Assembly: GCF_005222695.1 (NCBI RefSeq)
Contig: NZ_STGG01000051.1
Coordinates: forward strand, 1-64,000
Direction of reading: 5' to 3'
Source: Massilia sp. HP4
GTDB taxonomy: Bacteria; Pseudomonadota; Gammaproteobacteria; Burkholderiales; Burkholderiaceae_D
Length of the DNA: 64,000 bases
Part shown: positions 7,024 through 16,369 of the stretch, piece by piece
Layout of the letters: each line of letters begins with the position of its first letter
Position numbering within the stretch: position 1 is the stretch's first letter
Program-made: the position numbers and the translations under genes
The notes under the pieces: generated by a model
Told to the model about the DNA's origin: nothing
The model's database searches: none
The model's input: the letters and a program-made list of their open reading frames with translations, nothing else

Positions 7024-7587
7024 TCACTCTTTAACGACCCCATCGACCAAAACTTGAGGGCGCGTCTTTAACCAGCCGCATAACCAGTCCACCACCCCGC
7101 CCAGCGCATTCAAGTCCAGCCAGGCAAGCTCCCCGCGGGCGTCAAGCGGCCGCGCCACGTCCGACACCACCGCCACGATGCTCGCGTCATCGCGAAACAG
7201 CGGCGGCTTGCCCAGCGCCGGGCGGTGCACCTCGAGCTTGGGCAAGGCTTCCCATTTATAGCCTTCGACCAGGGTCAGGTCGGCCGGCGACAACCGCGCC
7301 AGCAATTCGTGCAGCGCCGGCTCGGGTGCGGCGCGCAGCTCGCGCATGATGGCGAAGCGGTATGGCGAAGCGATCATGACCTCGGCCGCCCCGGCCTGGC
7401 GCAGGCGCGCGCTGTCCTTGCGCGGCGGCTCGAGCTCGATGTCGTGGTGGCTATGCTTGACGATATTGACCCGCAAGCCGTCCCGCGCCAGGCGCGCGAC
7501 CAGTTGCTCCAGCAAGGTGGTCTTGCCGCTGCCCGACCAGCCCACCACGCCCAGCACCGGGCCCGGGCCCTGATCAGTACGCGACAC
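7024..7587 (-). CDS. mobB: molybdopterin-guanine dinucleotide biosynthesis protein MobB
   Basis: A 187-residue P-loop GTPase with Walker A GWSGSGKTT near residue 20, then NIVKHSHHDIELEPPRKDS, the conserved MobB region, and LTLVEGYKWEALPK. MobB assists MobA in attaching GMP to molybdopterin to form the bis-MGD cofactor. The GTG start at 7587 overlaps the 3' end of gspB by 14 bases, so the two are probably translationally coupled. The coupling to a GspB gene is unusual in function but may only reflect operon packing. A sigma-28-type promoter lies within its last codons. Confidence 0.93.
   Translation of the reverse strand: MSRTDQGPGPVLGVVGWSGSGKTTLLEQLVARLARDGLRVNIVKHSHHDIELEPPRKDSARLRQAGAAEVMIASPYRFAIMRELRAAPEPALHELLARLSPADLTLVEGYKWEALPKLEVHRPALGKPPLFRDDASIVAVVSDVARPLDARGELAWLDLNALGGVVDWLCGWLKTRPQVLVDGVVKE
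7031..7057 (-). promoter_or_regulatory. sigma-28 (FliA)-type promoter inside mobB
   Basis: On the minus strand: TCAAGTTT (7050-7057), an 11-base spacer, GTCGTTAA (7031-7038), close to TAAAGTTT-N11-GCCGATAA. It reads toward the YjfB-like gene starting at 7000 and lies inside the mobB coding sequence. Confidence 0.6.
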
Positions 7588-8272
7588 GGTAGCGGGTTCC
7601 CCGGTAGTTCATCACGGCCGCCTTGGGCGTCAGGCGTTCGAGCACCAGGCCCGGCGCCACTTCTTCGCCTTCGCGGCGCAGCATCTTGTCGACCAGCAGC
7701 AGGCTCTCGCCCGGCGTCGGCGAATAGATGTAGCCGCCGAAGGTCACCGGCGGAATCTCGCGCCGCAGCGCTTCGGGCAGTTGCTGCAGGCTGCGCAGGC
7801 TTTCGTCGCCGGCGGGCGCGGCGGGGGCAGGCGCGGGCGCCGGTTCCGGATTTGCCCGGACAGGCTCGGCCGCTGGCGCGGCCGGCGCTGCGGGACGCGG
7901 CTGGCTCGCCTTGACCGGGGCTGGCGCCGGCTTCGCCATCACCGGCGCGACTTCGCGCTGGACCGGCGCCGGCGCGGCAGTTGGCGGGGCCGCCACCACG
8001 GGTGCAGGGTTCGGCGCAGGTGTCGCCACTGGCGCAGGCGCTGTCGCCGCCGCCAGTTGCACCGGCTGCTCGCCTCCCTGGCGCAGCCACAACAGCGCAG
8101 CCGCCGCCACCAGCAGCGCGCCCAGGCCAAGCCCGATCATGAGCGTGCGCCGGTTCGCGCCCTGCGCGCGCTCCGGCGCCGCATACACGGGGGGCGGCGC
8201 ATGGATCGTCGGGGCGTTGCCGAGCTGGCGTTCGGCCTGGGCCTTCTTGAGTGCTTCGAGGATGTACGACAT
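7574..8272 (-). CDS. gspB: general secretion pathway protein GspB-like
   Basis: From ATG 8272 the protein has 232 residues. A short cytoplasmic N-terminus MSYILEALKKAQAERQLG is the typical start of GspB/ExeB-type proteins. One membrane helix follows (LMIGLGLGALLVAAAALLWL), then a Pro/Ala-rich periplasmic linker, then the C-terminal T2SSB domain (LPEALRREIPPVTFGGYIYS to AVMNYRGTRYRVAY). With GspA it forms an inner-membrane complex that helps insert the type II secretion secretin through peptidoglycan. It starts 1 base after the gspA stop codon. Confidence 0.88.
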   Translation of the reverse strand: MSYILEALKKAQAERQLGNAPTIHAPPPVYAAPERAQGANRRTLMIGLGLGALLVAAAALLWLRQGGEQPVQLAAATAPAPVATPAPNPAPVVAAPPTAAPAPVQREVAPVMAKPAPAPVKASQPRPAAPAAPAAEPVRANPEPAPAPAPAAPAGDESLRSLQQLPEALRREIPPVTFGGYIYSPTPGESLLLVDKMLRREGEEVAPGLVLERLTPKAAVMNYRGTRYRVAY

Positions 8273-8273
8273 A

Positions 8274-9905
8274 TCAGTTTCCCGTCCCATTGGCGGCCAG
8301 CAGGCGCGGCTCGACCACGCCCGACAACTGGTTGAGACGCATATAGGTGCGCGGTCCGGCCACGCCGTCCGCCTTCAGGTCCTGGGCCGCCTGGAAGGCA
8401 CGCAACCACTCTTTTGTGCGTGCATCGAGCGGCTGGTCGAGCGCCGGCGCGCCGGCCTTGTTCAGGCCGGCCAGGCGCTGGGCGATCCAGTCGACGTCCG
8501 GGCCGCGGTCGCCCTGCCCCACGACATCGCGAAACGCGCCCGGCATGCGCCAGAAGGTCGTGAATTCGCCGCCGAAGCGCGCGACGAAGGCGGGAATGGC
8601 GACCCGTTCGCGGCGCCCGTCCACCGCCAGCAGCACGCTGCCCTCGTCCATCCCGACCAGCACCGCATAGCCGGTGCGCGGGCCGTCGTGCAGGGTGACC
8701 ACCGCCGGCCGATCGAGCAGGCGCAGTTCGTACAGGCCGCCGCGCCCCTGGTGGCAGCGCAGGTTGGCGCGCTGCGCCGCCTCGCAGGTCGCCTTCGGGT
8801 TCGCGCCGCCGATGCCGGCGAACGACGGCCCCCACAGGGCCGCCAGCGCGCGCAGCGCATCGTTCTCGCTCTTGCCGCTCGCGAAATCCGCCCCGCCAGC
8901 CGGCGTGGCCGCCACCTCGGCGGCCCTGGCCGGCGCCGGCTTGGCCGCCACCTGCTTGACGCCGGCCGGCGCCGCCTGCGCCGTGACGGCTGGCGGCGTG
9001 TGCTGCGGCAGCATCTGCCAGGCCGCGGCGCTGATCGCCACCCCGGCCAGCACCCCGCCCGCCAGCAGCGGCCAGCGCAGCGGCCTGGCCGCCGGCTCGC
9101 CAGCGAAGACTTCCTCGGCCGACTTCTGCAGGATGGCGCGCGTGACCTGCGGGCTGTTCTCGACATAGGCACCCAGCAGTGCGCGGTCGCACAGCAGGTT
9201 GATCCGGCGCGGCACGCCGTGCGCCAGGCGATGCACCAGCGGGCTCAGGGTCGGCGGGAACGGCATCCCGGCCGCGCCGGCCACCGCCAGCCGGTGCGCG
9301 ATATAGGCGCCGGTCTCGCTCTCGGACAGGGGCCCCAGGTGGTAGCGCGCGATCACGCGCTGGGCCAGTTGCTCGAGCTCGGGCCGCGCCAGCATCGTGC
9401 GCAGCTCGGGCTGGCCGATCAGGATGATCTGCAGCAGCTTGCGCTCGCTCGTTTCGAGATTGGTCAACAGGCGCAACTGCTCGAGCACCTCGCTCGACAG
9501 GTTCTGGGCCTCGTCGATCACCAGCACATTGTTCAGGCCCTGGGCATGCGATTCGAGCAGGTAGCGGTTGATCGCATCGACATACGATTTGACGCCGCTC
9601 ACGCCGGCCGGCAGCGCGATGTGCAGCTCGTCGCAAATCGTCTGCAACAGTTCTTCGGCGTTCAGGCGCGGATTGAAGATATAGGCCAGCCGGCAATTCT
9701 CGGGCACCTGCTCGATGAAGCAACGGCACACGGTGGTCTTGCCGGCGCCGATCTCGCCGGTGAGCAGGACGAAGCCGCCGCCGCTGCCGATGCCATACAG
9801 CAGGTGGGCCAGGGCCTCGCGGTGGCGTTCGCTCATGAACAGGTAGCGCGGGTCGGGCGCGATCGAGAACGGGGCGTGCTTCAGCTGGAAATAATGGTTG
9901 TACAT
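8274..9905 (-). CDS. gspA: ExeA/GspA family AAA ATPase with peptidoglycan-binding domain
   Basis: This 543-residue protein has an AAA ATPase domain in its first 270 residues: Walker A LTGEIGAGKTTVCR, Walker B NVLVIDEAQNLS and a sensor region LLQIILIGQPEL. A membrane segment follows at about 280-300 (LLAGGVLAGVAISAAAWQML). The periplasmic C-terminus contains a PG_binding_1-like stretch (RAFQAAQDLKADGVAGPRTY). This is the ExeA/GspA layout; the ATPase works with GspB in assembling the type II secretin. No other gsp genes are in the window, so the rest of the system must be elsewhere or missing. Confidence 0.92.
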   Translation of the reverse strand: MYNHYFQLKHAPFSIAPDPRYLFMSERHREALAHLLYGIGSGGGFVLLTGEIGAGKTTVCRCFIEQVPENCRLAYIFNPRLNAEELLQTICDELHIALPAGVSGVKSYVDAINRYLLESHAQGLNNVLVIDEAQNLSSEVLEQLRLLTNLETSERKLLQIILIGQPELRTMLARPELEQLAQRVIARYHLGPLSESETGAYIAHRLAVAGAAGMPFPPTLSPLVHRLAHGVPRRINLLCDRALLGAYVENSPQVTRAILQKSAEEVFAGEPAARPLRWPLLAGGVLAGVAISAAAWQMLPQHTPPAVTAQAAPAGVKQVAAKPAPARAAEVAATPAGGADFASGKSENDALRALAALWGPSFAGIGGANPKATCEAAQRANLRCHQGRGGLYELRLLDRPAVVTLHDGPRTGYAVLVGMDEGSVLLAVDGRRERVAIPAFVARFGGEFTTFWRMPGAFRDVVGQGDRGPDVDWIAQRLAGLNKAGAPALDQPLDARTKEWLRAFQAAQDLKADGVAGPRTYMRLNQLSGVVEPRLLAANGTGN

Positions 9906-9918
9906 AAGGTTGTACGCG

Positions 9919-10395
9919 CTAGCGGCCGGGAGGCTGCGGTTTGAACTTCGCGCAGTATATTTTGCTTTTGTCGTTGGCGTAGGCGATCGTGCTGCCGGGG
10001 TTCGACTTGCGCAAAGGATGGCGCGAAGCGTCGACCGGCCGGTAGGCGATGCCGGCGCCGGCCCGCACCGATTTCTCGAGTTCCTCGGGCGTGCTGTCGA
10101 CGACGGCGGCCACGAACACCAGGTTGCTGGTATCGTCGCTGACCATCACCTCGTTCACCTGGGCGCCCCACAGCGTGGCTTCGGCCTTGAACCAGTAAGC
10201 CCCGCCCTCGCGCTTGTAGGCCGGGCCGAAGGCCTGGGTCAGGTAAGCATGGAAATAGGCATTGTCCAGTTGGCTACGGCACAGCAGCGCACTGCCGATC
10301 ACGGGGCCGAAGGTCGACGGCGCCGCCACTGCATTTGCGCCGGCGCATGCCAGCCCCGCCAGCAACGCCAGCGCGCGCAGCAGGGACCGAGGCAT
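9919..10395 (-). CDS. secreted hypothetical protein
   Basis: From ATG 10395 the product has 158 residues with a clear signal peptide (MPRSLLRALALLAGLACAGA, cleavage likely after the following NAVA). The mature part contains two Cys (LLCRSQLDN and KIYCAKFKP) that could form a disulfide. I do not recognise the family. An upstream in-frame ATG at 10488 would add 31 residues before the signal peptide and is less likely. The gene sits 13 bases upstream of gspA on the same strand, so it may be co-transcribed with gspA-gspB-mobB. Confidence 0.7.
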   Translation of the reverse strand: MPRSLLRALALLAGLACAGANAVAAPSTFGPVIGSALLCRSQLDNAYFHAYLTQAFGPAYKREGGAYWFKAEATLWGAQVNEVMVSDDTSNLVFVAAVVDSTPEELEKSVRAGAGIAYRPVDASRHPLRKSNPGSTIAYANDKSKIYCAKFKPQPPGR

Positions 10396-10624
10396 GGACC
10401 AGGCGGTCAATGGCAGTCTGGCGGCCCGCGGCCGGCGCAGTCCTGGATGGCGTATCACGACAATATTCCCCTTCGACGATGCCGACATTATGACACTCCC
10501 GCACGGTTCATCGCGTGCAGCCGCAGTTGGCCCCCCGAATCGGCCATCTTGTCGGTTTCATCATGCGCCGCGCCGGCGCTTGCCGTATCGTCCAGTCTCC
10601 CATCGACTCCGGGCCAAGAACGAT

Positions 10625-11962
10625 ATGCACACCGTCCTGAAAGCCACCCTGCTTGCCGCCGCAGCCGGCACCCTGCTGCTCACCATCGACACCAGCCAGG
10701 CCGACACGCCGGCCAGGCGCATCACCGAACAGCGCAGCATCGGCGCCTTCAGCGCCATCGAGCTGCACGGGCCTTATGACGTCACGATCGACGCCCAGGC
10801 CAGGTCTGGCCTGCGGCTTTCGGGCGAGCGGGCGCAGCTCGACGACGTCGAGACCTTCGTGCGCGGCGACACCCTGGTGGTGCGGCCCGCGAACAGCCGC
10901 AGCTTCCAGTTCGGCTTCGGCAAGCGGCGCCAGGCCGTCACCATCGATATCGGCGCCCCGCAGCTGGCCAGCATCAAGATGGCGTGCAGCGGCGACGTCA
11001 CGCTCGAGCAGGTCAACGGCGAGCGCATCGCGCTGGACGTCGACGGTCCCGGCGACCTGCAAGCCTCGGGCGCGGTGCGCAAGCTCGACCTGCGGGTAGG
11101 CGGCAGCGGCGACGCCGACCTGCACCGCGTGCGCGCCGGCCAGGTCGACCTGGTTATGGACGGTCCCGGCGACGTCCGGCTGGCCCATGTCGACGGCTCG
11201 CTCCAGGTCACGATGACCGGCTCCGGCGACCTCGAGGCCGACGGCCTGCGCCTGGAGCAGCTCACCGCACGCCTGACCGGGCCGGGCGGCATGCGGCTGC
11301 GCGGCAGCAGCGCCGAAGTGCGCGCCGAGATCGCCGGCTCGGGCGACTTCGATGCCTGCGAACTGGCCGCGGGGCGCGTCAGCACCCGCCAGCGCGGACC
11401 GGGCAGCGCCTGCGTCGGCGGCGCCATCACCCATCTCGAGGCCGAGATCAAGGGCTCGGGCGACTTCACGGCGCGCGGCCTGCAGGCGCAGGCCGCCACC
11501 CTGCGCATGGACGGCCCGGGCGACGCCACGCTGGGTGGCACGGTGGCCGATTTCAGGGCCGACCTGAGCGGCTCGGGCGACATCGACGGCGGTGGGCTGA
11601 AGGTGGGCAAGGCGACGCTCAAGAGCCGCGGCCCGGGCGGCGTCGAGCTGGCCCATGTGTCCGACACGCTGGAAGCCGAACTGCGCGGCTCGGGCAGCCT
11701 GAAGGCGGACATCGACGGCAAGCGCTTCGCGCTCGTCGCCGACGGCCCGGGCGGCGCCGAGATCGGCGGCCGGGTCGACCAGGTGCATGCGCGGCTGAGC
11801 GGCTCGGGCGCCCTGGACGGCAAGCGCCTCACGGCCGGCCGCACCGACATCGTCGTCACCGGTCCCGGACGCGCAGCGGTGCACGTGGCCGAACGCGCCG
11901 GCGGCGCCGATGGCCAGTTGCTGGTCGTGCAACGACGCAGCAGCAGCGAGGCGCCGCAGTAG
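10625..11962 (+). CDS. secreted GIN-domain (DUF2807) repeat protein
   Basis: A 445-residue protein with a signal peptide (MHTVLKATLLAAAAGTLLLT), then ITEQRSIGAFSAIELHGPYDV, the usual opening of the DUF2807 head/GIN (putative auto-transporter adhesin) domain. The rest is a run of alternating glycine turns, GPGD/GPGG then GSGD/GSGS, repeated about every 20 residues to the C-terminus. This predicts an extended parallel beta-helix. Single-domain relatives are about 230-250 residues, so this one is expanded. It probably acts in the periplasm or at the surface; ligand unknown. ATG 10625 is chosen because it starts the signal peptide, although the frame is open upstream. Confidence 0.85.
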   Translation: MHTVLKATLLAAAAGTLLLTIDTSQADTPARRITEQRSIGAFSAIELHGPYDVTIDAQARSGLRLSGERAQLDDVETFVRGDTLVVRPANSRSFQFGFGKRRQAVTIDIGAPQLASIKMACSGDVTLEQVNGERIALDVDGPGDLQASGAVRKLDLRVGGSGDADLHRVRAGQVDLVMDGPGDVRLAHVDGSLQVTMTGSGDLEADGLRLEQLTARLTGPGGMRLRGSSAEVRAEIAGSGDFDACELAAGRVSTRQRGPGSACVGGAITHLEAEIKGSGDFTARGLQAQAATLRMDGPGDATLGGTVADFRADLSGSGDIDGGGLKVGKATLKSRGPGGVELAHVSDTLEAELRGSGSLKADIDGKRFALVADGPGGAEIGGRVDQVHARLSGSGALDGKRLTAGRTDIVVTGPGRAAVHVAERAGGADGQLLVVQRRSSSEAPQ

Positions 11963-12039
11963 ATGCCAAACAACGGTTTGCCGCCTCTTGCGGCACGCCG
12001 TTTTGACCTTGCGCCGGGACCTGCGGTACAGTCTCGGCG

Positions 12040-12773
12040 ATGCTTTCTTCCGCCGTTCTATCGCCACCTGCGAGCGCGCCCGCACCCAGCCTGCTGCCCG
12101 CGCTGCGCCAGGATCTCCAGCTGCTGCCCGCCCCGCCCCACCCGGGACGGGGCGCCGTCGTGGCGCATCCACGATCCGGTGCGCAACCGCTTCTTCGAAT
12201 TGGGCTGGATGGAGTTCGAGCTCCTGAGCCGCTGGCAGCCGGGCGCCACTTTCGAGGAACTGAGCAGCCAGACCGCGACCGAGACCCCGCTCGACACGCT
12301 GCCCGCCGATGCCGAGGCGCTGCTCGACTTCTTGCGCCAGCACCAGCTGGTGGCACAGGACGCCGGCGGGCGCGAGGCGCTGCGCCAGCGCGTGGCCAGC
12401 GCCAGGCCGCCGTGGTGGAAGCAAGCGGTCCCCGCTGGCGATCAACCTGAGCCCCTTCATGCGCTTCGACGGCTACTTTTTGCTGTCGGATGCGCTTAAC
12501 CTACCGAACCTGCACGAGCGCAGCTCAGCGCTGGCGCGGGCGGCGCTGCGCCGCACCTTCTTCGGCCTGTACGAACCGGACACCAAGCCGACCATGGGCT
12601 CGCGCATGCGGCGCTGGCTGATCGGCTTCGCGCTGGCCACCTGGACCTACCGGCTGGTGCTGTTCATCGGCATCGCGCTGATGGTGTATCACCTGTTCTT
12701 CAAACTGCTTGGCATCCTGTTGATGGCGATCGAGATCGGCTGGTTCATCGTGAGACCGCTCGCCGCCGTTTAG
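12040..12773 (+). pseudogene. decayed M50-type (site-2 protease-like) membrane protein
   Basis: Three pieces of one protein lie in different frames. Residues ALRQDLQLLPAPPHP start in the frame of ATG 12040. A shift near 12146-12152 leads to PSWRIHDPVRNRFFELGW and the N-terminal domain down to ARPPWWKQ. A second break near 12425 leads to SPLAINLSPFMRFDGYFL and the C-terminal membrane part ending at 12773. In intact relatives about 150-170 residues with the HExxH zinc site lie between WWK and the INxSPFMRFDGY motif; here they are gone. The downstream HlyD-like part is also absent. The gene cannot make a protease. Confidence 0.8.
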
Positions 12774-12863
12774 ATTTGTTTCTCCGGATTAGCTAATTTC
12801 TTTGAGTAAGTATTTTGTTTTAACTTTAATATCGAACATTGAATCAGGCGCAGTTGCGTCATA

Positions 12864-13694
12864 TTAAGAAACAGGCGTCTCAAACCAGGCCCGGCTCACC
12901 GCATCGACCGGAAAGAAGGACTCCAGCCGCAACTCGTGCACCGTGACGTCGTGCGGCGTGCCCAGGGTGGTGATCGTGGTGAACAGGTTCAGCTCGAGGT
13001 CGTCCTTGCGCAGGGTCATCGGCAGGAAAGGCAGGGCCAGCTGGTCGAGATTGGGCTGGCGCGCCGCCGCCGCGATACCGGGCAAGGCCATCAGCTCGTC
13101 CAGCAGCCGGGTCGACTCGCTGCCCGGCCCGTCGCCCATCGCCTCGCGCTGTACCCACTGCAGCAGGTCGGCGCCGACCGCCTCCCAGTTGACCAGGCAG
13201 GGCCGCAGGCCGTTCGGGTCGAGCGTCAGCTTGAGCACATTGATCGACCCATCGCGCGGGATCACGGCGCCGGGCGGCATGCCCAGGAAGTGGCGCATCA
13301 TGCGCGCCGCCGGCTCGTTGAACATCACCAGGTTCCACAGGCGGTCGACCACCAGCGCCGGATACGGCGCCGCCTGCGCCAGCATGAAGTCGAGCGCGCG
13401 CTTGACTGCATCCATGTCCGGATCCGACAGGCTGCGCTCGCGGTAGGCCGGGGCGAAGCCGGCCGCCAGCAGCATGGCATTGCGCTGGCGTAGCGGAACG
13501 TCGAGCACCATGCCCAGCTTGAGCACCAGGTCACGCCCCGGCTGCGCCTTGCCGGTCTCGAGAAAGCTCAGGTGGCGCTGCGAGATGTCGGCCTCGACCG
13601 ACAGCCGCAGCTGGCTCAGGCCGCGCCGTCCGCGCCAGTAGCGCAGCGCGGCCGCGAAATCGCTGAAGTAGGGTGTGCTGGCTGGCTGCATCAT
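12864..13694 (-). CDS. XRE-family regulator with MmyB-like ligand domain
   Basis: A 276-residue protein with an N-terminal helix-turn-helix (LRYWRGRRGLSQLRLSVEADI then SQRHLSFLETGKAQPGRDLV) and an MmyB/MltR-type ligand-binding domain (PALVVDRLWNLVMFNEPAAR and later TTLGTPHDVTVHELRLESFF). Such regulators often bind fatty-acid-like or other small hydrophobic ligands and control nearby metabolic genes. It lies 65 bases downstream of a SnoaL-like gene on the same strand, a plausible target or operon partner. Starts at 13694 and 13691 (ATGATG) are equivalent. Confidence 0.92.
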   Translation of the reverse strand: MMQPASTPYFSDFAAALRYWRGRRGLSQLRLSVEADISQRHLSFLETGKAQPGRDLVLKLGMVLDVPLRQRNAMLLAAGFAPAYRERSLSDPDMDAVKRALDFMLAQAAPYPALVVDRLWNLVMFNEPAARMMRHFLGMPPGAVIPRDGSINVLKLTLDPNGLRPCLVNWEAVGADLLQWVQREAMGDGPGSESTRLLDELMALPGIAAAARQPNLDQLALPFLPMTLRKDDLELNLFTTITTLGTPHDVTVHELRLESFFPVDAVSRAWFETPVS

Positions 13695-13759
13695 GCCTCC
13701 TGGTCGGGTTGGCCGTGATTGTGGCTGAGCCGTTCGACTGACTCAAGCAGGTCGCCTCC

Positions 13760-14116
13760 TCAGGCCGGGTCCAGGAAACCTGTGACGTCGGCCAGGCGGC
13801 CGTCGAGCGTGACGGTAGCGATATCGAGGCCGTGCGCCACCGGCGTCCCGTCCGGCGCGTGCAGCGTCCAGGCAAAGCGCACCACGTCGTTGTGGCCGTC
13901 CGGCGTGCCGCGCAAGGCAAAGCGGTGCGCGGGAAAATGCTGCTGGGCGGCGCCGATCATGGCGTCGATGCCGTCGATGCCGGCGCCGCGCGTCAATGGG
14001 TCGACGTAGCTCGACTCCTCGGCGAAGATGCCGGCCACCTGGGCGCGGCGTGCGGCCGGTTCGCGTTCGTTCCAGGCGGCGAGGTAGTCAAGGGCGATGG
14101 CTTGCGGGTTGTGCAT
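13760..14116 (-). CDS. SnoaL-like / NTF2-fold protein
   Basis: A 118-residue protein with the NTF2-fold pattern: ALDYLAAWNEREPAARRAQV at the start, SYVDPLTRGAGIDGIDAMI in the middle and GLDIATVTLDGRLADVTGFL at the end. SnoaL-like proteins are small cone-shaped isomerases, hydrolases or ligand binders. The exact reaction cannot be read from sequence. It is followed on the same strand by the XRE/MmyB regulator, suggesting a small two-gene unit. Confidence 0.82.
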   Translation of the reverse strand: MHNPQAIALDYLAAWNEREPAARRAQVAGIFAEESSYVDPLTRGAGIDGIDAMIGAAQQHFPAHRFALRGTPDGHNDVVRFAWTLHAPDGTPVAHGLDIATVTLDGRLADVTGFLDPA

Positions 14117-14229
14117 GGCGCTCTCCGGTCAGTGAATGGAAGGTCGTGGTGACGGGATCCATTTTCGCCATGCACGCCGGCCGCGGCGATTACCTCCCAG
14201 GTAATCGCCCCCATACAAGCCTGAAAATA

Positions 14230-14247
14230 ATACCAGTTACGATACCA
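14230..14247. promoter_or_regulatory. operator-like direct repeat, upstream copy (nag locus)
   Basis: ATACCAGTTACGATACCA contains two ATACCA half-sites in direct orientation. The same ATACCAGTTA motif recurs at 14322 next to the promoter. It is a candidate binding site for the GntR-type regulator at 21687. Confidence 0.45.
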
Positions 14248-14321
14248 ATCCCGCCGACCATGACTGTGAGGATCGGCAATATAGCCGCAGGTTATCCCCT
14301 GCTTTTGGTCTGCATCGACGC

Positions 14322-14337
14322 ATACCAGTTAAATACC
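14322..14337. promoter_or_regulatory. operator-like direct repeat, promoter-proximal copy (nag locus)
   Basis: ATACCAGTTAAATACC shares 10 identical bases with the upstream copy and ends 2 bases before the -35 box of the nag promoter. A bound protein could block RNA polymerase. Confidence 0.5.
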
Positions 14338-14339
14338 TG

Positions 14340-14368
14340 TTGACAGCGAAGTAGGGCCTGCCTATAGT
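14340..14368 (+). promoter_or_regulatory. sigma-70 promoter of the GlcNAc operon
   Basis: Perfect -35 TTGACA (14340-14345), a 17-base spacer and -10 TATAGT (14363-14368), about 28 bases before the kinase start codon. Confidence 0.75.
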
Positions 14369-14396
14369 GCCCTGACCTCTTCCTGGCCCATTTACC

Positions 14397-15271
14397 ATGA
14401 TCGACTATCTCATCGGCGTCGACGGCGGCGGCACCAATACCCGCGTGCGCCTCGCCGGGCGCGACGGCACCGAACTGGCGACCGGCAATAGCGGCCCTTC
14501 GGGCCTGCGCCACGGCATCGACAATGCCTGGAACGCGGTCAATGCCGCCACCGCGAAGGCCTTCGCCGCCATCGGCATCGACACCATTCCCCTGCAGTCC
14601 TGCGCCATCGGCCTGGGCCTGGCGGGCGTGCACAACAAGGAATGGGCGGCCGCCTTCCGCGCCGCCAATCCCGGCTACGCAGCGCTGGTGCTCGACACCG
14701 ACGGCTTCTCGACCCTGATGGGCGCCCACGGCGGCCGGCCCGGCGCCATCGTCGCCATCGGCACCGGCAGCGTGGGCGAAGCCCTGCGGCCAGACGGCAC
14801 GCGGGTCGAGGTCGGCGGCTGGGGCTTCCCGGCCGGCGACGAAGCCAGCGGCGCCTGGATGGGCCTGCGCGCGATCGGCCATGTCGAGCAGGTAATCGAC
14901 GGCCGCGCCGAGGGCGCAGAACTGGCGCGCGACGTTGTCCAAGCCTGCGGCGGCAACCGCGACGCCATCCAGGTCTGGCTCGGCAAGGCCACCCAGACCG
15001 ATTACGCCGGCCTGGCGCGCTTCGTGGTGGCGCATGGCGCCATCGATCCGGTCGCGACGGCCATCCTCGAGCAGGCCGGCCGCGATGTGGCGAGCATCGC
15101 GCGCGCACTCGACCCGACCGGCGCCCTGCCGCTGGCCCTGTGCGGCGGCCTCGGCGAGACCCTGCGCCTCTACCTGCCGGCCGCGACGCTGGCGCGCTGC
15201 AGCCCTCCCCACGGCGACTCGGCCCTGGGCGCGCTGCGCATGATCGAACTGCACCTGAAGGACTCCCAGGC

Positions 15272-15275
<4 letters not shown>
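14397..15275 (+). CDS. N-acetylglucosamine kinase (BadF/BadG/BcrA/BcrD ATPase family)
   Basis: A 292-residue ASKHA-fold kinase with phosphate-1 motif IGVDGGGTNTRVRLAG at the N-terminus, IGTGSVGEAL in the middle and ALCGGLGETLR near the C-terminus. Family members phosphorylate N-acetylglucosamine or related amino sugars. The next genes, nagA and a SIS-type deaminase, make GlcNAc 6-kinase the expected activity. Phosphorylation would feed the deacetylase NagA. The gene overlaps nagA by 4 bases (ATGA), indicating translational coupling. Confidence 0.88.

Positions 15276-16365
<1,090 letters not shown>

Positions 16366-16369
<4 letters not shown>

Noticed and set aside
8137..9729. Long ORF on the minus strand opposite frame to gspA
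   Set aside because: Arg/Ala/Pro-rich composition typical of an alternate frame in GC-rich DNA; the gspA frame carries clear Walker motifs.
10508..12460. 650-codon minus-strand ORF across the GIN-repeat gene
   Set aside because: It is the complement of the repeat gene, with no domain; the plus-strand frame has a signal peptide and DUF2807 sequence.
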